From positions 372,001 to 436,000 of the forward strand of contig MU271157.1 of NCBI GenBank assembly GCA_021432605.1: DNA of 64,000 nt, read 5' to 3'. The translations under genes and the position numbers were made by a program. Source of the DNA: Coniochaeta sp. PMI_546 (taxonomy: Eukaryota > Ascomycota > Sordariomycetes > Coniochaetales > Coniochaetaceae). Below, in pieces: positions 24,417 through 34,958 of this stretch. The first letter of the stretch is position 1, and every line of letters starts with the position of its first letter. A model generated the notes under the pieces. It was not told the DNA's origin and made no database searches. It saw only the letters and a list, made by a program, of their open reading frames with translations.

Positions 24417-26517
24417 ATGGGTTCCAGAGATGAGGCTGGCCCAATTCTCGAGGCCGATGCTGCATCTGAACAAGAGGCGGCAAAGCCTAAGGTCGTTCAG
24501 CAACGGCTCTTCATCAACTACCCGGTTGCCATGAAAGGGTGAGTACCTCGTTGCCGTGCTCGGACCATCCGGATCCCGCGGACAACCATTCTCATCTCCG
24601 GACAATTGGCAGCCTGCTAACTGGTTCAAGGCCGGACGTTCCATACAACAATGCCAGGAAACCTAACCCTGGGCTCCGCAACTGGGCAATCAAGCCATCG
24701 GCTTTCGCGTAAGTTCCGATCTCTATTACTGGTCGATCACACTTCTGACAACTGCCAGCATGGAATCGTTCGAGTGGATAAGGTCCAAGGTCTGGCGTGA
24801 CGCCGGTTTCGGTTCACTGCGCGAGATCAGAATGCAAATCGAAGACTACGAACCCTGGTTCGAGCCGACTGTCATCCCTCTGCACGGCCCCCAAGACAGC
24901 GGCAAGGCACCTGATATATCGCTGCCTGCCCCACGCCACACTGAAGAGCGTGAACCTCGGCTTTTTCCCGCCTCTCGGTTCTACTCCATTGAGGACTACC
25001 ATCAGCTCTACCTGTCTGGAGAGATAACCCCCACGGACGTGGCCAATGTTCTGCTACCCCTAATCAAACAGGAGGTGGAGGTGCGGTCCATCCACGCCCT
25101 CGCCTTCTTCCAGTCCAAAGCCGACCTCGTCCTCCAAGCAGCAGAGGCATCCACGCTGCGGTATAAGGAAGGTCGGCCTTTAGGCCCCCTCGACGGTGTT
25201 CCTACAGCCGTCAAAGATGAGTACGACATCGAAGGCTACGATACATGTCTCGGCTCAGTCAACAACTACACGGGCAAGATTCAGGAAGATGGTAGCATAA
25301 CGACGTGGACCGTCCGCAAGCTCCAGGAAGCTGGTGCTATGATTATCGGCAAGGCCTCGATGCACGAGTTCGGCCTCGACACACCTGGAAACAACCCCGT
25401 CAAGGGCACGCCGCTCAACCCATTCAACCAGAACTACTACACTGGCGGGTCTTCCTCTGGCACGGGATATGCGGTGTCAGCAGGGCTGATACCGATTGGT
25501 CTTGGAAGTGATGGAGGAGGCAGCATCCGCATCCCGTCTAGCATGTGCGGTGTCTTCGGGCTTAAGCCGACCCATGAGCGGGTCAGTTGCAAGCCTGGGC
25601 AGAACCACTCTCTTACATGTGCCGTACTCGGCCCGATGGCGGGTGATGTGAGGTCTCTTCACACGGTATTTGAAACCATTGCGGCGCCGCATCCGACCTC
25701 ACCTTTTCCGCCCTTTAGACTTACCGGCGCCCCACGTCTGAGGCCGAGAGTCCTCGGCATTCCCGAAGCCTGGTTCAACGCCGCGACCCCGGCAATCCAG
25801 ACCCTCTGCCGCAGCATGATAGACCGCCTGGTCAAGGAGCGGGGCTACGAGACGATCAACATCGACATTCCCTATCTCACTCAGGGACAAACGGCTCACG
25901 CGATGACTGTCTTGACTGATGCTGCGACATTGCTCCCCGACACAACCGGTCTCACACCTGCGAACAAAATCATGATCGCCCTCGGACGCGTGACGCGCGC
26001 CGAAGACTACATGCTAGCTCAGAAGCTGCGCCGCGTCATAGCCAGGCATCTATCCTGGCTGTGGGAGCAACATCCGGGAATGCTAATAGTCACTCCAACA
26101 ACCGCCTGTGAGGGCTGGCCCATCATTGGCGGAGCGGCAGAATTGAGTTACGGCGTCAACGATGGCGACCAGACCATCAAATCCATGGAATATGTCTGGC
26201 TGGCCAACTTCCTCGGCCTGCCCAGCATGTCCGTCCCCGCCGGATTTGTTGGTCCTCGAGGAGGGAAGGAAGCCGGCGAAATTGTGGACGGACAGGTTCG
26301 TGATAAGGTCGAGGGCATACCCATAGGGCTGATGGCGACCGGGGAGTGGTGTGCTGAGGAGGCTCTCCTCAGGTGGGGTCTTGACTGCGAGGAAATCGCG
26401 CCCGACCGGCGGGCCAGACCACCTGCTTGGGTCGACGTCATCGCCCTGGCGAGGGAGTGGAAGAAGAGCGGAGACAAAGGTCTGGCGGACGTCCGGGCAG
26501 AAGACCTCGCGGCCTAG
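24417..26517 (+). CDS. Amidase (amidase-signature family)
   Basis: Exons 24417-24538, 24631-24708 and 24759-26517 give 652 residues. The Ser-cisSer-Lys triad is complete: Lys219 in GVPTAVKDEYDIEG, the Ser run in YTGGSSSGTG (298-300) and Ser322 in GSDGGGSIRIPSS. Family members hydrolyse amides such as indoleacetamide, fatty acid amides or Glu-tRNA-linked substrates. The specific substrate is not evident. The N-terminal 67 residues, on two small exons, are mostly outside the catalytic core. The frame ends at TAG (26515-26517) but stays open in the same phase for another 1.1 kb with only one more TAG (see findings), so a longer product by readthrough or allelic variation is conceivable. Confidence 0.92.
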
Positions 26518-26571
26518 GGTGCCGAATCCCGAGGCACACGAGTGGAGGATAAAGTCGAGGAGAGGAAGCAA

Positions 26572-26865
26572 ATGGAAGAATACCGGAGGGCAGCGGTACA
26601 AAGGGCTGCAGACGCCCCTTGGCTGGAGGGGCGTCAGGGAAGTGCTGCCAATTCCCTGATATCTGGGGCGCCGTCTACTCCTACGTTTACTGGACAGATG
26701 TCGGAAATGGTACAGGTACCTTCGGACGTCCGTGGAGAGAATGGAGAGACCATCATGATCTGGGTGCCTCGCGTCGACACGATGAGGAGAAAGACGATCA
26801 GGAAGCTTAGAAAACTTAGAAAGGCTTTGAGAATTACGACTACAAAGGCCCAGGGGAGTGGGTAG
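26572..26865 (+). CDS. Hypothetical ORF directly behind the amidase (98 aa)
   Basis: This frame is in phase with the amidase and begins 54 nt after its stop; the open stretch itself begins right at that TAG. It is charged (MEEYRRAAVQRAAD, then KLRKLRKALR near the end) and contains a module EMVQV...GETIMIWVPR that recurs in the next frame. I cannot tell whether it is an independent small gene, a readthrough extension or a former C-terminus of the amidase. No known domain. Confidence 0.3.
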   Translation: MEEYRRAAVQRAADAPWLEGRQGSAANSLISGAPSTPTFTGQMSEMVQVPSDVRGENGETIMIWVPRVDTMRRKTIRKLRKLRKALRITTTKAQGSG

Positions 26866-26931
26866 CATCCACGGACTGAGAGTCATTCGGGGACTGCAGG
26901 TCCCTCGGGGACTGCTGGACAGGCAGTCGAA

Positions 26932-27654
26932 ATGGTTTCGATCAACACCCCTGGCGACGGGCAGGAGTCTGACTTTGTCTGGGTCCCTCGTAAGCAGGCG
27001 GGAGCCGAGGCCTCGGACGCTGCGGAGGCTTCGAAGACTGGGAACAAACTGCTAGACAGGTTTCGGAGGCTGAGCAAAGAGCCACCACAGGCTGAGGGGA
27101 GCTCGAAGACTGGCAGGCTCATGCAAAATATGCAGCAATTCCCATGGTTGCGGCAGAAGACTCCAAATACTTGGGAGACTGCGGAAACTTCGCCTCTGGT
27201 CGACACTGGGAAGGTTGATGAGACGTCAAAGCCCGCGATGGTCGAGAAGGCGCCGCAGACGGGGGAGTCATCCAAGGCCGCAGAGGCTTGGACGCCTCGT
27301 GTGGTCCCGGAGATGCCGACAATCAGGGAAATCGAGGAGGCTGCGGAGAGCGGGTATGCGTCTGATACCGGAGAGCTATCGCATACTGCGCAGTATGTAC
27401 TTGGACCTCTGAGAGCCGAGCAGAGGGTGTTGCCGTCGATAGGTGGGACGCTAAGCGGGAGCGGTATGGGCAGTCCGTCTCCGTCTGGCACAGCCACGGC
27501 GGCTGGGCCGAGCGGAACGATCAGTGAGTTTCCGTCTGTACCGACTACGGATATCGGTGAGGGTAGCAGCGCTGCACGGACTCGGAGCTCGACGGTCGAG
27601 AGCGTGACGGACGGTGAGGAGGAGAGCGAGAGAAAGGTGCCGGAGCTTGCTTAG
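26932..27654 (+). CDS. Hypothetical disordered protein (240 aa), in phase with amidase
   Basis: The ATG at 26932 has a purine at -3, but the frame is open back to the TAG at 26863. The product is rich in Ser, Thr, Glu, Ala and Pro and looks disordered, with short order-promoting pieces (LLDRFRRLSKEPP, IREIEEAAESGYASDTGEL). Its first 20 residues (EMVSINTPGDGQESDFVWVPR) repeat, with divergence, a module in the preceding frame. No recognisable domain. It may be a separate gene or a decayed or read-through tail of the amidase. Confidence 0.4.
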   Translation: MVSINTPGDGQESDFVWVPRKQAGAEASDAAEASKTGNKLLDRFRRLSKEPPQAEGSSKTGRLMQNMQQFPWLRQKTPNTWETAETSPLVDTGKVDETSKPAMVEKAPQTGESSKAAEAWTPRVVPEMPTIREIEEAAESGYASDTGELSHTAQYVLGPLRAEQRVLPSIGGTLSGSGMGSPSPSGTATAAGPSGTISEFPSVPTTDIGEGSSAARTRSSTVESVTDGEEESERKVPELA

Positions 27655-28072
27655 ATGGAGGCCTGGAGCAGTGATAGACCACATAGACTAGATAATATAG
27701 ACTAGACGGCATGAAACAGCGAAAATTGAAGAGCGTCATATTGGAAGCTAGCGTCCTCATCGTGTTCAAGACTTTTGAACCCGCCATGAAATAAAGAAGA
27801 CTATGAACCGTAAACTTTGCAAACAAAGCTTAATTTTCTCTTACCTCTACGGAAAAGTACATACACATAAGACCGCTAAATGGACTTGAGATACAAATTG
27901 CGCGATTCTAGTCATCAGAAATTAAGAGATTTACGGGCGATAAGTCACGCTGCATGCCGTCTGCGTTGTGCTGTGCAGCAGATAATATAGCAACAAGCTC
28001 AGGACATCCCGATGGATAGCTTATAGACGGCAAAGATGACAGTCCAGTCAGTAATTTCTAGACATGTCTACC
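27655..28072. other. Convergent intergenic region
   Basis: 3' flanks of the frame above and of the minus-strand hydrolase-like gene. AT-richer than its surroundings. Nothing else seen. Confidence 0.4.
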
Positions 28073-29329
28073 TCACCACCCAATCCTATCCCTCAGCCAA
28101 GCAGCAGCGACACCCTGTCCCAGCACTCCCAGCGTCCCATCCCCCTCGACGGCCCCGACATCCCTCGTCCGCACCCTCCTCTCGGCAGCCTCGCCCTCTA
28201 GGTCCTCCCCCCCGCCGCCGTCGTCGTCCGCCCCCTCGCGGTCCTTGAGCTCGTACTTCTCGACGCTCCGCCGCATCAGGCCCGACAGCTCCGCGGCCTG
28301 TCCCTCGAAGTCGTTCGTGACCTTGCGCTTCTTTTTGGCCGTCTTGGGCGCGACCGCCCTGCGTCTTCGGGGCGCGCCGGTGGACGGGCGGGGGGGCGGC
28401 GATTCGTATAGGAGTAGGGCCTCGGGGATTTTCAGGGTTGATGCGCGGGGAGGGAAGGTGAGGTGGCTTTTGGGAGGGGGCTTGAGATTCCATGTTGTGG
28501 AGGTGGGGGAAGCACCGTCCGTGTCGGTTTCAGACTCGGTGGAGGAGGAGGCTGACGACAGGGCATCGATGGCCTGGGTCATTGAGCTGCATGTGGCTGA
28601 GGTCGTGAAGTCCTCGGGTACCCAGAGCCCCGGGTCGCGGAAGAACAGCGACGGGCTTGCGAACGGGTCAAATAGCGCGGATGGTGAGGAAAAGAGGACC
28701 GGCAGATTGTCTCTGAGGTAGTGGAAGAAGGAGCCTTCGGGGTAGGAAGAGTCGTCCAGAGCGTCTGCGAGGGACTTGCGCTGGTGTATCGGATGGTCCG
28801 GCAGGAACATGGTCCAGTTGTAGATGCCGTTGTATGTTAAGAGGCCACGAACGGCCATCCGTTGGTCCTGATGGGATTCTGTGAGTGCCAGAGAGGTGGC
28901 TAGACTGGCGCCGAGGTAGGAGCCGTATACGTAGATATCCCGCTTCTCGTCGCCTGGTGGAATGAGGTTCTTGATGATCCAACTGTAGCCGAACAGCGTG
29001 TCGTGGACAGCAAAGGGCCATTGAAAGAGGGGAGACTCGGGCTCGTCATTATCAACATGTCCGTTAAATGAGGGGTCTAGCCAGCGGTAGTTGATTACTG
29101 CTGATGGGTATGGCTTTAGGAAATCCGGCAGTGGTGGTGGTGAGGTGTGTCCTGTCTGGTAGAAGGGCGGGAGGTATATCACCAGCGGATGAGAAGGCTT
29201 GTGTTGAGAAAGGTTGTGGAGGCTGGGCCAATACGTAAGCCAAAGTGTTCTACGGGACGTCGACACCGTGTTCCTACTTTACATTGATGCTACCTGATGA
29301 GGCGCATGGTACTGCGACAGTCTCGACAT
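28073..29329 (-). CDS. Alpha/beta-hydrolase-fold protein with NLS-like tail
   Basis: I propose exons 29283-29329 and 28073-29222 (minus strand), 398 residues. The second exon has no ATG at its 5' end, and a 60-nt intron with GTAAAG, CTTAC and CCCAG joins it in phase to an ATG exon (MSRLSQYHAPHQ). The fold is suggested by PLVIYLPPF, an INYRWLDPSF strand and the nucleophile-elbow-like VYGSYLGASLATS near 114-126. The elbow reads G-S-Y-L-G, so a Tyr sits where Ser is expected; activity is doubtful. After residue 240 the chain becomes Ser/Thr-rich, then basic, with RRRR and KKKRKV (about 312-317, identical to the core of the SV40 nuclear signal), and ends in an acidic-glycine stretch. Function unknown. 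The start exon is the least certain part. Confidence 0.65.
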
Positions 29330-30143
29330 GATGCTGCGAGCTGAACCAGCGGTACCGAGGGCTTGTGTGTTGTCGCGTCAGGACACGAAGTGCAAGCGTT
29401 GTCCGCCATTGTCGCATTCTTGCCGAGTCCACCGAAAGATACACCCTTTTCTCAACGCACTTGCATCATAATGTAAGCAGTGACATCAAATTCAAGTCTG
29501 ACTGCACGTAGTACGAGTCGGAATAAGCTAACCTTCAGTCGAAAATACGTACTGCAGATGAGAAGACGTGCAGATTAGATCTTCTTGAGATGGCTCGTGT
29601 CAAGCAGCAGACACACGGGATTCACGGGAATACTACAGTAGCGCCTGCTGCAGTGCACTGACCAATCAGCGACGCAGAACACAACACGATATTCAGGGTC
29701 TTCCCCCGTAACCTGAACCCAGTAAACAGGCTTGGCAGGCAGGGTAGGCTCAGTCAGGCCCCCTCGCTGCGTGTGGTCTGGAAGCTGCGGGCCATCGAAG
29801 CGACGTCATGCACGCGTTTTTCTTTGCGATTTGGCACGGAAGTTGGCGTGGTGGTGGCCGCATCACGAACCTGGTTTCCATGTCCCGGCCAGGAGCTTGT
29901 TAAGAGTGTTTTCTTTCCCATTTTCACTTACTCCATTCAAGACCAAGATCTAAGAGATGATCGAGGATAAATACACGTAACGCTTGATATCCAGCTTCAC
30001 TACCCAGATCAACACTCTCGACCTTCTTGGCGTCTTCTTGGCATGCCTTGGTTTCGGGCGATCGCTGCTCGACGGTTTGGATCTATTGTTGGTATAGACC
30101 TAGTATAGCTGGCTCCTCTAGACAAGGCGACTCTCGTTTCAAC
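29330..30143. other. Divergent promoter region, 0.8 kb
   Basis: Shared upstream region of the hydrolase-like gene and the K+ channel. No clear TATA box and no additional gene. Confidence 0.4.
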
Positions 30144-32629
30144 ATGAACGATGCAAGCGGCGAGAATGTCGACACGCACGTTGAGGCCCTCGAGGCCGAG
30201 ACGGACAAGCTGCAGCAGACCATGGACAATGACAACGCCCACCTGGACCCTAGGTTCGTATACGTTTGATTTCGCCCTATTTGTTCTGTCTCACTAACGA
30301 CCACAGCCGTTGGTTCTTCGCCTCGTCACTCTTTCCCATGATTGCCGGCACCCTGGGCCCGGTAGCTTCAGCGTTCAGTATATGCGCCCTGGTACGCCCA
30401 TGGCGGCAGTACTTTCCGCCCGGTTCTGATATCCAGAAGGCCGAGTACATCCCTGACCCGGAATGGTTGCTTGCTATCAACGGCATCCAGTTGGGCATCG
30501 CCATCATCGCCAACATGGCCCTCCTGCTCAACATGACCAAGAGGCTCCGCTTCACTGTCGCCCAACCCATCACCATCGTTGGATGGTATTTCTCGGTGGT
30601 CTGTCTCATCGTCCTCCAGTGCGTTGCCAGTACGCATCTACGGATCGATCCCTGGGACGAACACGTCTGGTCTCAGGCGTTTTACTACGGCATATACGCC
30701 GCCACCCTCTACTTCATCGACGCGTCTCTCATGGTCGTCACCTTCTGGGGAGCCTACACGGACCACTACGACAAGGACTTCCTGCTCACGCCTAGCCAAC
30801 GGACACTCATGCTGCAGACGATTATGTTCTTGATGTACTTGTTGCTCGGCGCCCTTGTCTTCTCCAAGATTGAGGGCTGGAACTATCTCGACGCGGTGTA
30901 CTGGGCCGATGTCACCCTTTTCACAGTCGGATTTGGCGACTACTCTGCCACCACAACTTTGGGACGCGCTCTTCTGATACCGTACGCCCTGGTTGGTGTC
31001 ATCAGCCTTGGTCTGGTCATCGGATCCATCCGTGCTCTGGTGCTCGACCGCGGAAAGCGCAGGATCGACGCGCGAATGATTGAGAAAAATCGGCGCAGGG
31101 TGGTCAAGAGGATGGCGAAAAAGGGTGCCGACTCCATGCTGGAGCCGATCTCGGAGAAGGAGTCACAGGCCAACGCAGAGTCTCCGGTGCCGGATGATAG
31201 ACACCTGACCGAGTTCGAGAGGAGGGAGAAAGAGTTCAAGCTGATGCGTAAGATACAGCGGAAAGCCGAGCGGCGCCGCCGCTGGCTCGCCATGGCCACG
31301 TCGACGGGCACGTGGGTCGTGCTGTGGCTGGTCGGGGCCAAGGTCTTCCAGGTCTGCGAGGAGCCGTACCAGCACTGGTCGTACTTTGATGGAGTCTACC
31401 TCGGCTTCGTCAGTTTGACGACTATTGGTTATGGAGATCTTACACCGATCTCTAACCCTGGCAAGTCCTTCTTCGTCTTTTGGTCTCTGATGGCGCTCCC
31501 CACCATGACTATCCTGATCTCTAACGCTGGAGACACTGTGGTCAAGGGGATACGTGATTTGACGAATACGATTGGCACAGTAACCATTTTGCCGGGGGAG
31601 CAAGGTTTCAGAACAGGGCTCAAGGAAGTCCTCCGGCAGATGACCTTGGGAAAAGTGTTCGAAGAGGACATCAAAGAGTCTCCACCGGGTTTCTTGGGCG
31701 ACGCGGAGGAGCACGTGGACGATACCGACGACGACGGTGACGACGGGGGCGAAGGAGACGGCTTCGGGGGTGTTAAGGGCGGAGAATCGGACCAGCGTGA
31801 GCTTGACGCTGAGAAGGGCGGTACGCGCAAGGCGGACGCGGAGAGGGCGCAGAAGAGGGACCAACACGATGAAGGCATGAGGCGGCGGCTGCAGCGCCGT
31901 AGCGAGGAGGGCTCACGAAGTTCTCCCAATGGAGCGAACAAACATAAATCCCCAAGGCGAGCTTCTACCATGAAGAGCTTCCGCCCCAGCTCCTCTCACT
32001 CAAAGAAAAGCCATCACCCAGAAGGTCTCGGCTTGCCGAGAACAGAGTCGTTTGCACGACAAGACCTACCGAACGAGATACCCGAGGACAACAACGAGTA
32101 CCACATCCTGCTTCTGGAAGAGATGGCCCGAGTGACGCAGCATCTCAAGAACCAGCCGCCGCGCAAGTACAGCTGGGCCGAGTGGGCGTGGTATCTCAAG
32201 CTCATCGGCGAGGATGAGGGCAATGCGCAGACGCACCGCAAGGCGCGCCCACACGTCCATGCCAAGGCCGGTGGGGACGGGCAGACGGGCAAGCACGACA
32301 ATGTGGCCGAGGGAGATAGCAAGGAGGATAACGACATAAGCAAGGGACAGACGCAATGGAGCTGGGTGGGGTCTAGGAGCCCGCTCATGGGATCCCAGGA
32401 GGAGGCGGAGTGGATTTTGGAGAAGCTTACGCAGAAGCTGACGCAGGAACTGAAGGCTGCGAGAAGCACGAGCAAAAAGGAGGAGGTCGAGAAGGGTGAT
32501 GTCGGGAATGAGATTCAGGAGGAGACGGAAGGGGATGCTAAGCATGGCATCCACGAGGAGACCGACAGTGACGAGTCTCACCACAACCAGGATACTCGGC
32601 CAGAGACGAGAGGTGACGACAGGTCATAG
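30144..32629 (+). CDS. TOK1: TOK1-like outward-rectifying two-pore K+ channel
   Basis: Exons 30144-30253 and 30307-32629 encode 810 residues. Two selectivity filters are present, TVGFGDY (243-249) and TTIGYGDL (408-415). Before the first lie several hydrophobic helices, giving the 8-TM/2-pore layout unique to fungal TOK channels in the plasma membrane, where they release K+ on depolarisation. A charged loop (about 290-365) separates the pores. After the second pore comes a long cytoplasmic tail of about 350 residues, with acidic (DDTDDDGDDGGEGDG), basic and lysine/glutamate-rich blocks. The intron has an unusual GTTCGT donor but a perfect ACTAAC branch and CAG acceptor, and is the only choice that keeps phase. 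Confidence 0.93.
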
Positions 32630-33662
32630 GGCATGATGTACGGGCGACTTGTTTGTCTACAGAGTGTTTTGGCAGGCGTTTTTGAGCATTTGGAACCTGC
32701 ATTGGGAGTGTCTGTCTTCACGGCATTTGGCATGTTTTTTTTCGTATGGCATTTTGCATAAGGTATGGCTCTGTGGCCCAGGCGTGTCAGGACATTGAAC
32801 ACGGCAATGGCGAAAAGGAGCATTGGTCTCGGCCTCCGGTTAGGGTGATAGGGTACTGGCATACACCATCTGCATAGGTACCTTACCTAGTTTTGATAAG
32901 CTTCTCGCTCTATAGCTGACAAGAAAAGCCGCATATACCTCCAAGAGCTGCATCACTTTCTCGGTGTTCTTGATTACTTTCGGTGAAGAGTTGAAAGAGA
33001 TTCATGGCTGAGCACACATCGGCCACCGACAAAGTCCGGTCCAATCAGCAAAGACCCAAATTCAGCACCGTACAAGAATTTCTTTAGCAGGTGATCAAAA
33101 TTGGAATAAGTGCTGTGTACTTGCTTCTAATAAAGTCCGAGCTTACTTTAACCCAGAGACAGCTGCCCTCGGTCTCCGAGAGTGCTTATTCGTGGCCGGG
33201 AGTGCCAATACCATAGAGGTACCTTAGCTGTAGGTAAGTAAGGCTTGCAGAGTTGGCTGAATGACCTTGGAATCCACGACCGCCCCACTTGACTCTGCAA
33301 GGGAGCTACAACAGCCAATCAAAGACGAGATATTGATGATTATCTCACATCGCGCCTGCGTCATTGGCCGCCGTGTCTTTGGCAGTCGAATGGGTTCCAT
33401 CACAAGAGTACTTACTACTGTGCTATGTGAACAAACCCAAGCACTGTTCTTGCTCAGAAGAATTCTTTATAACAGCTTGGCATATTTACGTAGAATAAAA
33501 ACAAAATTCCCAGAGACCTCCTCAGGACTTCCTATTGCTATATGAACCCTTCATCATCACGAGCAAGCCGCTTATAAAGTGATCTCGCCACTCTCACGAG
33601 ACCCTTCAGAACGCCCTCACACATCCAACCACCAACCCAAAACACACACACAGGAGCCAGCA
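32630..33662. other. Gene-free stretch of 1.0 kb
   Basis: 3' flank of the K+ channel and promoter of the metal transporter. Carries AGGTACCTTACCTAG (32876-32890) and AGGTACCTTAG (33217-33227) with a nearby TAGGTAAGTAAGG (33231-33243). These belong to the dispersed intergenic motif. Confidence 0.45.
33573..33578 (+). promoter_or_regulatory. TATA box of the metal transporter gene
   Basis: TATAAA lies 90 nt before the ATG and is followed by a C/A-rich leader. Position and sequence fit a core promoter. Confidence 0.5.
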
Positions 33663-34598
33663 ATGTCCATAGCAGCTCTCAAAACACTCCTCTTCGGGCC
33701 AACCAGGTCTCCCCGACTATTACCAGACTCCAGAGACCACGGATATGGCACATCACAACCCCCAACAAAGTGCCGCTCCTCTTCCACCACCTCCTCCTCA
33801 ACCACCCTCTCCACAGACCTCGAGGCCCAGCACCCAACTCAAAAATCCACCACCTCCCCACCAACCTCCAAACCAGGCTTCCGCATCACCGCCCGCGTCA
33901 TCTCCGACGCAACAATCGGCCTAAGCGACGGCCTCACCGTCCCCTTCGCCCTGACAGCCGGCCTGTCGGCCCTGGGCAACACCCGCGTCGTCATCTTCGG
34001 CGGGCTCGCCGAGCTCATCGCGGGGGCCATCAGCATGGGGCTGGGCGGCTACCTGGGCGCCAAGAGCGAGATAGCCAGCTACCGCGAGACGCGCCTCCGC
34101 ACCGCAGGCCTGGTCGAGGCCGACCCCGCAGCCGCCGCCGAGCGGACCGTCAGGGCCGTCTTCGAGCCCTACGGCGTTCCGCCCCATGTCGTGGCGGGGC
34201 TGGCGGATCAGCTGTCGGCGGCTGCCGGGCGGGAGCACTTGGTCGACTTCATTACTAGGTTTGAGCACTGTGCCGAGGAGCCCAGCTCGTCGCGGGCGCT
34301 GACGAGTGCGTTGACTATTGCGCTGGCGTATTTTCTGGGCGGGCTGGTGCCGCTGCTGCCGTATCTTTGCGTTGGGGAGAGGGAGGTTATGCTCGGGCTG
34401 TGGATCTCGGTGGCCGTCATGGCGGTGGCGCTGTTCTCGTTTGGGTATGTGAAGACGTGCATTGTGACGGGGTGGGACAGCACGAGGTGTGTGAAGATGG
34501 GGCTGTTTGGGGGTGCGCAGATGGTGATTGTTGGAGGAGCGGCGGCGGGCGCGGCGATGGGGCTGGTTAAGGCTTTTGATGGGATGGGGGGCAGTTGA
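33663..34598 (+). CDS. VIT1/CCC1-family vacuolar Fe/Mn transporter
   Basis: A single exon of 311 residues. The frame is open upstream but only the ATG at 33663 is usable. The hallmark segment RVISDATIGLSDGLTVPFAL, then TAGLSALGNTRVVIFGGLAELIAGAISMGLGGYLGAKSE, identifies the VIT1/CCC1 family. Five membrane helices are expected: two before the cytoplasmic metal-binding region (about 140-220) and three after it (YFLGGLVPLLPY, LWISVAVMAVALFSFGY, GGAQMVIVGGAAAGAAMGL). Members pump Fe2+ or Mn2+ into the vacuole in exchange for protons. The N-terminal 70 residues are Ser/Thr-rich and probably cytoplasmic. Strong GC3 bias suggests good expression. Confidence 0.92.
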   Translation: MSIAALKTLLFGPTRSPRLLPDSRDHGYGTSQPPTKCRSSSTTSSSTTLSTDLEAQHPTQKSTTSPPTSKPGFRITARVISDATIGLSDGLTVPFALTAGLSALGNTRVVIFGGLAELIAGAISMGLGGYLGAKSEIASYRETRLRTAGLVEADPAAAAERTVRAVFEPYGVPPHVVAGLADQLSAAAGREHLVDFITRFEHCAEEPSSSRALTSALTIALAYFLGGLVPLLPYLCVGEREVMLGLWISVAVMAVALFSFGYVKTCIVTGWDSTRCVKMGLFGGAQMVIVGGAAAGAAMGLVKAFDGMGGS

Positions 34599-34958
34599 TT
34601 GCTGGAGGGGAGCGTGTAGGATAGAGAGACGTGTTTAGACCGGCATAATGAATCATGACGCTGATGAGGGCTTAGACGCTGGGTCGTCGAGATGTGGCTG
34701 TATTGTTGTGAGTGGGAGGCGGGAGGCGGGCTAAACATGATTATGAGCAGCTTTATGGAGGTAATCTACCGTGATAGCGATGGAGGGAGAAGACGGCTCT
34801 AATACCGCTATCCAAACTCTCTAGAACAACCGCCGAACGCTTCCCAACATTCGAGAAGATCAACTTTCACAAACCAAAGTTCATACCCTTCGATCTCCTC
34901 TGAACTCGCACAGCGATCATTACCCGGCATCGCAGTTCCCCCTCCTGCTCAACACCAT
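34599..34958. other. Convergent intergenic region
   Basis: 3' flanks of the metal transporter and of the cysteine-rich surface protein gene. Nothing else seen. Confidence 0.4.

Noticed and set aside
28086-28493. 135-codon minus-strand frame in the hydrolase tail
   Set aside because: Alternate frame of the same GC-rich exon, Arg/Gly-rich as expected for a shadow.
33579-33662. 28-codon extension of the metal transporter
   Set aside because: It begins at GTG and overlaps the TATA box region; the ATG at 33663 is the natural start.
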